A DNA stretch of 64,000 bases. Origin: Fluviicola sp. Lineage in GTDB: Bacteria; Bacteroidota; Bacteroidia; Flavobacteriales_D; Crocinitomicaceae. The translations under genes and the position numbers were made by a program. The stretch lies in the NCBI GenBank assembly GCA_029866325.1, contig JARWZO010000010.1, positions 62,001-126,000 of the forward strand, written 5' to 3'. The notes under the pieces are model-generated. The model was not told the DNA's origin. It saw nothing but the letters and a program-made list of their open reading frames with translations, and made no database searches. Shown piece after piece: positions 53,072-60,377 of this stretch (position 1 is the first letter of the stretch; each line of letters opens with the position of its first letter).

Positions 53072-53740
53072 TTAAGTTCCCTTTATCAAGAGTACGATCT
53101 CACCTTTCGGGGGTGTTTTCTTGAAATGTTCCAATACTTCAGTCGCTGTACCACGTTTAAACTCTTCAAAAAACTTACTGATTTCTCGGGCTACACACAC
53201 AATACGATCAGGACCTAAAAATGTCGCGATTTCTTCCAATGCTTTTACCAAACGATGCGGAGATTCGTATAGTATGATTGTGCGATCTTCATCCACAAAC
53301 GATTTCCACTTGGTTTGGCGACCTTTTTTATGCGGCAAAAATCCTTCAAACACAAATCGGTCGCACGGAAAACCACTAGCCACCAACGCAGGAACAAAAG
53401 CTGTGGCGCCGGGTAAGCAGGTCACGTCCAAGTTGTTTTCAATACAAGCGCGCACGACTAAAAATCCGGGGTCTGAAATTCCGGGAGTACCCGCATCAGA
53501 AACCAATACCGTGATTTCATTTTCGCGAATGGTTTGCAAGGTGCGTTCCAACTGCTTGTGTTCATTGTGCGCATGAAACGGAATCAGCTGTTTCTGGATT
53601 TCGTAATGATTGAGCAATTTTCGAGTTACCCGCGTATCTTCAGCATAAATAGTTGTTGCCTCACGCAAGGTTTCCAATGCACGCAAAGTGACATCCTGCA
53701 AATTTCCTACGGGTGTAGGAACCAAAACCAATTTTCCCAT
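53072..53740 (-). CDS. rsmI: 16S rRNA (cytidine-1402-2'-O)-methyltransferase
   Basis: 222 residues, ATG at 53740. Tetrapyrrole-methylase fold: VLVPTPVGNLQDVTLRALE at the N-terminus, IYAEDTRVTRKLLNHY, LVSDAGTPGISDPGF and LPGATAFVPALVASGFP (SAM binding), then YESPHRLVKALEE. It methylates C1402 in the decoding centre. Shorter than the E. coli protein, lacking its C-terminal domain, as in other Bacteroidota. Preceded after 3 bases by the RDD-protein gene; the stop abuts the family 1 element. Confidence 0.95.
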   Translation of the reverse strand: MGKLVLVPTPVGNLQDVTLRALETLREATTIYAEDTRVTRKLLNHYEIQKQLIPFHAHNEHKQLERTLQTIRENEITVLVSDAGTPGISDPGFLVVRACIENNLDVTCLPGATAFVPALVASGFPCDRFVFEGFLPHKKGRQTKWKSFVDEDRTIILYESPHRLVKALEEIATFLGPDRIVCVAREISKFFEEFKRGTATEVLEHFKKTPPKGEIVLLIKGT

Positions 53741-53743
53741 GAA

Positions 53744-54487
53744 TCAGCGAGTGAGCACTACGTAATCTTGCAGTACGGTTTTTAGAAATTCCATTCGTTT
53801 GGCAGGCGTTTCAGGCAATCCGATCAGCTGAGCCGTTTCATTGGCCAATTGGATAGCAAATGCTTTGTTGGCATCGTTTGGATAACGCTGAACGCGAATA
53901 ATGGTGTTTTTGATCAATAACATGTCTTCGTCAGAAAAACGAATAACTGTCGGATAGGTCGGTTCGTGATTTTGCTGACTCTTGATGCTCAACAAATCGC
54001 GCAGGGAATAAATCTGAGTGTCTTTGGTGCGAATCACCACTGTGTTGGCCATAATATCCCCCAAACGCTGACGTTTCTCGGTTGTTCCTGCCAGCAAAAT
54101 TGCTAAAAACCCAAAACCACCGATCCAGATATCCACCACACGGAAAATCCAGCGGGTGAAATACTCTCGCAAACCGGCTGTTTCACCATTAGCTTTGACG
54201 ACACGGATTCCCATGATGTATTTACCAAGTGAGCGACCGTTAGTCAAATATTCGATAACAGGACTGTAAAAAAACCAAGGTAAACGAATGAGTAAAACCG
54301 TGATGAATTCATTCGTTCCAGGCGCATCAAATCGAAAGACGGCTGCTTCCACAAACAAACTCGCGATCAGCATATAGATCAGCAACAACACAAAATCGAG
54401 AAACGACGCCACCACACGATAAACCGCAGGCGCGAGCTCGTAATCAATTTTTACATATTGGGCCGTTGTAAACGAGATGGTTTTCAT
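53744..54487 (-). CDS. RDD family membrane protein
   Basis: 247 residues, ATG at 54487. Residues ~20-150 contain the RDD domain: VYRVVASFLDFVLLLIYML (Arg and Asp in the first helix), LGKYIMGIRVVKANGE and REYFTRWIFRVVDIWIG with further helices. The ~95-residue C-terminal tail is soluble. Transport of small molecules or ions is suspected for RDD proteins, but not shown. Only 3 bases separate it from rsmI. Confidence 0.88.
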   Translation of the reverse strand: MKTISFTTAQYVKIDYELAPAVYRVVASFLDFVLLLIYMLIASLFVEAAVFRFDAPGTNEFITVLLIRLPWFFYSPVIEYLTNGRSLGKYIMGIRVVKANGETAGLREYFTRWIFRVVDIWIGGFGFLAILLAGTTEKRQRLGDIMANTVVIRTKDTQIYSLRDLLSIKSQQNHEPTYPTVIRFSDEDMLLIKNTIIRVQRYPNDANKAFAIQLANETAQLIGLPETPAKRMEFLKTVLQDYVVLTR

Positions 54488-54492
54488 TGAGA

Positions 54493-54500
54493 CGAATATA
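54493..54500 (-). promoter_or_regulatory. Probable -7 box of the RDD/rsmI transcript (TATATTCG)
   Basis: Minus strand TATATTCG, one base off TAnnTTTG, ending 5 bases before the ATG at 54487; same octamer as before ileS. Confidence 0.4.
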
Positions 54501-54664
54501 CATAAAATATCTATTTTGATGAATTCTTAGTGGACACGCAATTAATCGCAAGCCTACCATAAAAATCCATATCAAAACAGACTACTTCATTTCGAGGTTA
54601 TCAGCAAGCATGCGCTATTAATGGCACATTTACTTACGACTTCCAAAAAAGATCAAATCTATTT

Positions 54665-55714
54665 CTACTTCAATTTCAGCGTTATCGGCAAATGGTCTGA
54701 GTAACCACCATAATAAGTAGAGCCGCCGTAGGTTGTACTCGGCTTCTTACTTCCCGCTTTATCCGTGTATAATAAGATTTCTTCGTACACGATTTTAGCA
54801 TCCTGTCCGTCAATCATCACTCCCTTTTTCGCATTGAAGAATGCAGAAGAAACAATGAATTGATCCAAAACTCCCCATTCGCCCTTAAAGTTGTGGGTTC
54901 CTTTTCCTGCCAGCTGATCGTCATACATCAGGTTGATCAAATCTGCTTTCAAATCGGTTGTAGGTTTTGCTTTAAGCGTTTGTTCGATGCTAATATCATT
55001 CGGGTGATCATTCAAATCGCCCATTAGAATAATGTTGGCTTTCGGATCGGCTTTCAGAATTTCGTCAATTTTCTTGCGCGCCACTTCTGCCGCACGAATG
55101 CGCTTGTGTTCAGATTCTTTTTGTCCTTCTCGACGCGACGGCCAGTGATTCACAAAAATGTGCAACTTCTTTTTATCCGCCAATTCGCCCTGAACATAAA
55201 GGATATCGCGGGTTTTAAAATCGGGAACCGAATCAAGTTTAACGGCTAGATTGGTAATCACCAGAGGTTTGAATCGCTCGCTGTCATACAACAATCCGCA
55301 ATCAATACCACGTGCATCCGGTGATTCCTTGTGAGCAATCTGATACTTTGTATCAGCAAAACGTCCTGTTTTGATCAAATCCGACAACACTTTGTAATTC
55401 TCAATTTCCACCAACCCGATGATCATAGGGTTTTCTGTCTGATTCAAAGTCAATGCCTCAACGATGTGATTGAGTTTTTTGTTGTAGCGTTCGGTATTCC
55501 AAACCAATTTTCCGTCCGGCAAAAACTCTTCGTCGATGATGTTTGGATCGTTGATCGTATCAAAAAGATTTTCTACGTTGTAAAACGAGATGGAGCGACC
55601 ACTGTAAGGTTTTAACTTGATTTTTTTGGCAGGTTTTTCATACGAAACAGCACACGAAATGCCGATTAGTAACAAGAAAAACAATGCTCCGTAGAGCTTT
55701 ACGGTCTTTTTCAT
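54665..55714 (-). CDS. Endonuclease/exonuclease/phosphatase-family lipoprotein
   Basis: 349 residues, ATG at 55714. Lipoprotein signal (LYGALFFLLLIGISC, Cys21). The EEP fold is shown by SISFYNVENLFDTIND, IIGLVEIENYKVL (metal Glu), VNHWPSRREG and ILMGDLNDHPNDIS, with the final YSDHLPITLKL Asp/His. It cleaves phosphodiester or phosphomonoester bonds outside the cell or in the periplasm; substrate unknown. Starts 3 bases after the M42 peptidase ends, so the two are cotranscribed. Confidence 0.92.
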   Translation of the reverse strand: MKKTVKLYGALFFLLLIGISCAVSYEKPAKKIKLKPYSGRSISFYNVENLFDTINDPNIIDEEFLPDGKLVWNTERYNKKLNHIVEALTLNQTENPMIIGLVEIENYKVLSDLIKTGRFADTKYQIAHKESPDARGIDCGLLYDSERFKPLVITNLAVKLDSVPDFKTRDILYVQGELADKKKLHIFVNHWPSRREGQKESEHKRIRAAEVARKKIDEILKADPKANIILMGDLNDHPNDISIEQTLKAKPTTDLKADLINLMYDDQLAGKGTHNFKGEWGVLDQFIVSSAFFNAKKGVMIDGQDAKIVYEEILLYTDKAGSKKPSTTYGGSTYYGGYSDHLPITLKLK

Positions 55715-55717
55715 AGC

Positions 55718-56761
55718 TTAAAATTGTTCGTCAAATTGATTCAGTTCCTTCACACAAGCCGTCAGCAAATCTATGCTTCCCTGAATATCGTCTTTGTGTG
55801 CCATTTCTATGACTTGGTGCAAGTGTCTGGTCGGAATGGAAACCGCTCCGGCGATAGATCCACCTGCCGACATGCGTTGAATTCCGGCAGTATCCGTGCC
55901 TCCGGCTGTCAATATTTCGGGTTGCCACTTGATAGAATTGCGATCTGCCACTTGTTTCATATAACGAACCATGCGCGCATCGCAAATCGTTGAAGCATCC
56001 ATAATTTTAATCGCGGTACCTTCGCCGAGTTTGGTAATCATTTCATGCGCTGCAGCGCCCGGTAAATCGAAGGCAATGGTTGTATCTAATCCAAAACCGA
56101 AGTGTGGTTGTATTTTCAAGGAAGCAACATTAGCTCCACGAATGCCCACTTCTTCCTGAACAGTAAAAACTGCATATAAATCGTATGGAAGTGTTTGACC
56201 TTTCAGGTTTTTCAGCAATTCGATCAGGATGAAAACAGCCAAACGGTTGTCAAGCGATTTACAGTTCACACAATCGCCCATTTCGATGAATGAACGCTCG
56301 CGGGTTACCGGATCACCAATCGTAATCAGTTCTTTTACCTTTTCAGCCGAAAGCCCCGTGTCGATGAAATAATCTGAGAGTTTGGCCACTTTGTTGCGCT
56401 CATCCTGCGTCATAACGTGAATGGGTTTTGAAGCCATTACCCCGATAATATCTTCTTTTCCGTGGATGATCACGCGCTGAGCCGTCAATGTTTTCGGGTC
56501 AAAACCACCAAGCGTTGTAAAACGAATAAATCCTTTGTCGTCGATGTGTGTTACCATGAAGCCGATTTCATCCATGTGGGCCCCAATCATTACACGTTTG
56601 TCTGACGTTCCTTTGCGGATGGCGTAAACATTCCCCATGTTGTCGATGGTAATTTCATCACACAAACCGGTCAATTCACGCAAAACAACTTTGCGAACCG
56701 CTTCTTCAAAACCGGGAGCGCCCGGCGTTTTGCACAATTCTGCTAAAAGGGCTGTATTCAT
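55718..56761 (-). CDS. M42 family metallopeptidase (aminopeptidase-like)
   Basis: 347 residues, ATG at 56761. Metal-ligand motifs are intact: MIGAHMDEIGFMV, KSLDNRLAVFILIELL, FTVQEEVGIRGA (catalytic Glu pair) and GGTDTAGIQRMSAGG, with the final RHLHQVIEMAH. It trims short peptides in the cytoplasm as a large tetrahedral complex in known cases. Followed on the same strand by the EEP-family gene. A duplicated 118-base segment begins 54 bases upstream of its start. Confidence 0.93.
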   Translation of the reverse strand: MNTALLAELCKTPGAPGFEEAVRKVVLRELTGLCDEITIDNMGNVYAIRKGTSDKRVMIGAHMDEIGFMVTHIDDKGFIRFTTLGGFDPKTLTAQRVIIHGKEDIIGVMASKPIHVMTQDERNKVAKLSDYFIDTGLSAEKVKELITIGDPVTRERSFIEMGDCVNCKSLDNRLAVFILIELLKNLKGQTLPYDLYAVFTVQEEVGIRGANVASLKIQPHFGFGLDTTIAFDLPGAAAHEMITKLGEGTAIKIMDASTICDARMVRYMKQVADRNSIKWQPEILTAGGTDTAGIQRMSAGGSIAGAVSIPTRHLHQVIEMAHKDDIQGSIDLLTACVKELNQFDEQF

Positions 56762-56814
56762 TCCAATTATTTGATGCTAAAAGTAGTGGAAATAGCCATG
56801 TATAAACGGCAAAG

Positions 56815-56932
56815 TAGAATAAATCGGTGTTAATTCTTACTTAAATACAGCTTCGTAACCGGGTTGTATATTGACTAAATCGGTTTTCTGAACCGTGTTT
56901 TTACCATCAAACAAAAGTAGCGACCAATCAAT
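56815..56932. repeat. 118-bp direct repeat, left copy (displaced 3' end of the 58643 gene)
   Basis: This segment matches 58621-58738 with only four substitutions in 118 bases. It holds the last ~31 codons of the lipoprotein at 58643 (minus strand) plus 22 bases beyond, without the rest of that gene. The pair brackets the two-gene module at 57169-58530. It looks like the old gene end left behind when an element integrated and brought its own copy. Confidence 0.95.
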
Positions 56933-57168
56933 GATTGTCTTGTTTCAGCGAAATGTTAAAATGAACTTGGCTATATAATAGTAAAAAAGCACTTTTTTGA
57001 GGGATAATGACAATTTTCATTAGAGCCTTCCCTCATGATTTTAAAAAACAGAATATCACAATTATTTCTGTTCGACTAATTTTAGTCAAAGTAAAAACTA
57101 TACTAATACAATTATATTGAAAGAAAATAATATCTTAGCAAAACTTTAAAACCAAACATTATTCATTC

Positions 57169-58077
57169 ATGAACTTATCATCTTATAATGTCACTGGAAG
57201 GAATTACTATTTTGTAAGAACAGAAAGGGGGGCATTCTTCGACACATTTGTACAAAAAGGATACATTGGACTTCTATGGAATGAAATATCTAAATCAATG
57301 TTAAGTTCTCTTGATATAAATAATCAAGACTTAAGAAGATTACTTGAAAGAACCCATGCTGTTCAACTTTCAAGACAAAATGAAGTTTCCCAAGCTCGTA
57401 CAATATCAACAATCATAAATAAACTCATCACTTTCAGAGATTTAAAAAAAGGTGATATTGTTTTGATACCTTCTGCTGGAACTTTTAATATCGCATTTGG
57501 GGTAATTGATGATGATGAAGTCTATAGTCAACTTGATGAAAATCCTTGTCAAAAAAGACGAAAAGTAAAATGGATTAATCAAGTAACATATCGAAGACTC
57601 GATGCCAAATTCGCATACATTGCAAAATCCTACCATGCTATTTCCGAAATTGATCAGCAGTATGCCGATGTAATAAATGCTTATATGTTTAAATCATATA
57701 TAGATGATACACACGGAGCGATTAATCTTAAAATTGACAAAGAAGGTCCGATTCATTACAGAGATGTAAATACCGTTATTCAAGGAATAATCAGTATTGC
57801 AAATAAGTATAACGAGAAAAACGGAATAGAAGGTAATTATGATGATTTAGAGATTCTTGTAAATCTTCAATCACCTGGTTTTTTAACATTAAAAAGCTTG
57901 GAAATCGCGGGAAAAGGATTGATTTTTGCTCTCGCTTTGATTACCTTAGGGTGTACACAGCAACGAAGTCGCGAAGAAGATAGTCAGCTTGAACAAATCA
58001 AGAGTGATTACTCTATTGATACTGATGAATATAACGAAACAATAGAAACACTGGATTCATTAAGATACCAGCCATAA
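57169..58077 (+). CDS. PUA/EVE-like N-terminal domain protein with membrane tail
   Basis: 302 residues, ATG at 57169. Residues ~13-150 resemble the PUA-like N-terminal domain found on Mrr-type restriction enzymes: YYFVRTERGAFFDTFVQKGY, LLWNEI, LKKGDIVLIPSAGTFNIAFG and QKRRKVKWI. Instead of a nuclease, the protein continues with ~90 uncharacterised residues, a hydrophobic helix (about 248-262, LIFALALITLGC) and a charged tail. That combination of a putative modified-base or nucleotide sensor with a membrane segment fits an abortive-infection type effector, which is inference. AT-richer than neighbours. The stop lies 3 bases before the next gene. Confidence 0.65.
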   Translation: MNLSSYNVTGRNYYFVRTERGAFFDTFVQKGYIGLLWNEISKSMLSSLDINNQDLRRLLERTHAVQLSRQNEVSQARTISTIINKLITFRDLKKGDIVLIPSAGTFNIAFGVIDDDEVYSQLDENPCQKRRKVKWINQVTYRRLDAKFAYIAKSYHAISEIDQQYADVINAYMFKSYIDDTHGAINLKIDKEGPIHYRDVNTVIQGIISIANKYNEKNGIEGNYDDLEILVNLQSPGFLTLKSLEIAGKGLIFALALITLGCTQQRSREEDSQLEQIKSDYSIDTDEYNETIETLDSLRYQP

Positions 58078-58080
58078 GAC

Positions 58081-58530
58081 ATGAACTTCTTTAGTATATT
58101 CACTAATAAAAATGATCTTGCCAAATCTCTTGCAATCGGAGGTTTGATGACGTTGTTGTTTAGTTTGATATACCCAATCGAAAAACAAAAAGAGCTTGAC
58201 CTTATGATTGTTGATTGTCAGTACAAAAAGATTGAACTGAACGGATCAATAGATGAGGCAAATACCTTTATAGCCTCTTTAAGCAATAAAGATTCTAAGA
58301 TGAGTGTAGCCGACCAAAAGAAAATCGCTATGGAAATGTCAGCAAAACTGCGACTACTTAAACTCGAAATCTCTCATTTAGATTCAAAGATTTCTGTTAC
58401 AAGAAAATATGTTAATGAATATGGTTTCTATGTATGGTTATTATTTTGGGGTGGTTTATTGGGATCTCTCATAGGAGTCCTCTTTTGGTCTATTTCAGGA
58501 ATCAAGGAGCATAATAAAAATCATCCGTAA
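58081..58530 (+). CDS. Two-helix membrane protein with coiled coil, partner of 57169
   Basis: 149 residues, ATG at 58081. Transmembrane helices at ~15-33 (KSLAIGGLMTLLFSLIYP) and ~115-140 (FYVWLLFWGGLLGSLIGVLF) flank an ~80-residue charged helical or coiled-coil stretch (IELNGSIDEANTFIASL, AMEMSAKLRLLKLEISHLDS). Small two-helix proteins are frequent membrane effectors in phage-defence operons, but no family is recognised. Tight coupling (3-base gap) to the PUA-like gene implies joint function. Confidence 0.6.
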   Translation: MNFFSIFTNKNDLAKSLAIGGLMTLLFSLIYPIEKQKELDLMIVDCQYKKIELNGSIDEANTFIASLSNKDSKMSVADQKKIAMEMSAKLRLLKLEISHLDSKISVTRKYVNEYGFYVWLLFWGGLLGSLIGVLFWSISGIKEHNKNHP

Positions 58531-58620
58531 TCATACTTACTTAAAATCTCGACTCACAGTTCTTTATTCTAAAAGAGACACATCCTTTGAAAGTAGGCTT
58601 CTGTATCTGTATTGTCAAAT

Positions 58621-58738
58621 TAGAATAAATCGGTGTTCATTCTTACTTAAATACAGCTTCGTAACCGGGTTGTATATTGACTAAATCGGTTTTCTGAATC
58701 GTGTTTTTACCGTCAAACAAAAGTGGCGACCAATCAAT
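58621..58738. repeat. 118-bp direct repeat, right copy
   Basis: 114 of 118 bases identical to 56815-56932. Contains the 3' end of the intact lipoprotein gene at 58643. Confidence 0.95.
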
Positions 58739-59140
58739 TGCGGTATCGCCCGCATGGAAGGTTTTAACACTTCCGTTCAACAAGTGAAATCGCACACTTT
58801 TTTCGGAAGTAGTAATCGTTTTGACGCCTTTATCTTCTAAAAAGCTGGTCGATTCGGAAAAATACCATCCATAATCGTCCATAACGGTGAAAAAGTCTTC
58901 TTCACCGATTTCTTTTTTCAACCGTTCCAATTCAGCATCCGAAGGAGTGAAAAACACGCCACAAGCTTTCCCGATTTCAAACGTGCTATCGGTTTCTATG
59001 ATGGTGTCGCGGTAGCTCAATGCCGGTTCTTTCGGAACCTCAATTTTAGTTTCAACAACCGTATTGCTTTCTTTAGTAGTCGTACAGGCTACTGTGAGCA
59101 GTAACAAGAGTAAAATGGGAAGAATAAATCGCATAATCAT
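58643..59140 (-). CDS. Hypothetical lipoprotein
   Basis: 165 residues, ATG at 59140 (a second ATG at 59134). Lipoprotein signal FILPILLLLLLTVAC. The mature protein (YRDTIIETDSTFEIGKA to LVNIQPGYEAVFK) is acidic with no known domain. Its last ~31 codons are duplicated at 56815, on the far side of the accessory module. It follows the small antitoxin-like gene by 31 bases. Confidence 0.7.
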   Translation of the reverse strand: MIMRFILPILLLLLLTVACTTTKESNTVVETKIEVPKEPALSYRDTIIETDSTFEIGKACGVFFTPSDAELERLKKEIGEEDFFTVMDDYGWYFSESTSFLEDKGVKTITTSEKSVRFHLLNGSVKTFHAGDTAIDWSPLLFDGKNTIQKTDLVNIQPGYEAVFK

Positions 59141-59171
59141 TTCAATTGTAGCTTTCTTGGAATTGGATGTT

Positions 59172-59378
59172 TTATTTCAAACGTCCCATTACCTCATTAG
59201 TTGAACTCGTACCATCTTTCTTGATCGAAATCCGCGCTTCTTCTATAGCATCTAATTGTTGTTGCGAAAGTGTTGGTTCCAGTTCATCCAACCGAATAAA
59301 ATCAAGCGTTTTGATATATTCCAAAAAAGCTTTTGCTTTAGGCCCCGAAGCATCATCAATATGAAATGTATATATCAT
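59172..59378 (-). CDS. Small antitoxin-like protein (DUF2683-type)
   Basis: 68 residues, ATG at 59378 (MIYTFHIDDASGPKAKAFLE, then TLSQQQLDAIEEARISIKK). Resembles the small DUF2683/antitoxin-like proteins of Bacteroidota that carry a short beta strand, a helix and a charged tail. No toxin gene is adjacent: its downstream neighbour is a lipoprotein. A frameshifted partial copy lies at 60219-60300. The family call is from memory and moderate in confidence. Confidence 0.6.
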   Translation of the reverse strand: MIYTFHIDDASGPKAKAFLEYIKTLDFIRLDELEPTLSQQQLDAIEEARISIKKDGTSSTNEVMGRLK

Positions 59379-59677
59379 GCTATTTGCTTTTAAGCATCAA
59401 ATATTAGGATGATTATCTTTTCAGAAAAATCACCTTTCAACAAAGATAAGCTAATATTTAGAGCCTGTTTAAATTTGTTCTGATTTCATTCTTATAAGCT
59501 ATTTTGATGCGGTTTGAAACAAATAATCAACATTGGAAAGCCTTAAATTAATTAGCAACGGCGGTCATTCTACTTTAGGAGACCTTTGATAACTTCAATG
59601 TTAAGATGCAATCTTTTTTCTTTGTGGTTTAAGAACTAGTTAATATATTGTCATCCTAAACCAATTAATTTATCACT

Positions 59678-60070
59678 ATGAAAACAAAAAAAATCTTTTT
59701 GTCTGTACTAGCAATCTGCTTTATTTCTTTAAGCTCATTCGCAAACAATGAAGACAATGGGAAGAAAAACCCAAGTGAAACAAATCAAGTAACAATGTCA
59801 ATTGCTGAGTTGAAAGCGAGGTATGCAACAATTGTGTTTGATGGTGATTTGAGTACATTGTCACAAGTAACAATGCTTGAATCTGCAAGTCCATGTAATG
59901 GTCTTCAATCGTGTGGCGCTGCTTCAGCTCAAGCAAGACATGAAGCTCAGCAATTAGCAAACGATTGTTGTTGTGTTGTAACTTATGGTTATGAGTGTTG
60001 TGATCCTGATACGGGATCTCAAATAGCGGTTTTGTTTATTACAATGCCAAAAGGTAATTGTGTTAATTAA
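59678..60070 (+). CDS. Small secreted cysteine-rich protein
   Basis: 130 residues, ATG at 59678; signal peptide MKTKKIFLSVLAICFISLSS followed by FANNED. The mature protein has eight cysteines, including a CCC and a CC cluster (SPCNGLQSCGAAS, NDCCCVVTYGYECCDPDTG, KGNCVN), so a disulphide-rich fold is expected. No family recognised. It has its own terminator and lies between the antitoxin-like gene and its broken duplicate. Possible secreted effector or bacteriocin-like protein, not shown. Confidence 0.65.
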   Translation: MKTKKIFLSVLAICFISLSSFANNEDNGKKNPSETNQVTMSIAELKARYATIVFDGDLSTLSQVTMLESASPCNGLQSCGAASAQARHEAQQLANDCCCVVTYGYECCDPDTGSQIAVLFITMPKGNCVN

Positions 60071-60096
60071 AAAAAACAATACTCAATTTAAAGTGA

Positions 60097-60126
60097 GCGT
60101 CTGAAATTGTTTTCAGACGCTTTTTT
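60097..60126 (+). terminator. Rho-independent terminator after the Cys-rich protein
   Basis: Perfect 10-base stem GCGTCTGAAA/TTTCAGACGC with a 4-base loop and six T residues, 26 bases after the stop. Confidence 0.95.
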
Positions 60127-60189
60127 ACTTTTTATGCCTAACACTAGAAAACACAATAGTTTGTGTTTTTTGTTGAGAAGTTGTTTACC

Positions 60190-60208
60190 AACCTGAGTTC
60201 GATTTTAA
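60190..60208. repeat. Solo terminal repeat of the 21684 MITE-like element
   Basis: AACCTGAGTTCGATTTTAA is shared with the left end of the element at 21684 over 18-19 bases. It abuts the broken antitoxin copy. Confidence 0.7.
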
Positions 60209-60218
60209 CCTGATTTTG

Positions 60219-60300
60219 AATAAAATCAAGCGTTTTGATGTATTCTAAAGAAGCTTTTGCATTCGGACCAAAAACATCATCAATATGAAATGTATATCAT
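60219..60300 (-). pseudogene. Truncated, frameshifted copy of the antitoxin-like gene
   Basis: Matches 59294-59378 with a two-base deletion near the start codon (TATATCATG versus TATATATCATG), and homology extends upstream to ~60356. It keeps only the first ~27 codons before joining the solo terminal repeat. Confidence 0.75.
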
Positions 60301-60377
60301 GTGTTTGGTTATAAACATCAATTGCAGAGGTGATCATCCAGAAAGACAATCACCTCTTCTAAAAACATAAGCTATTA

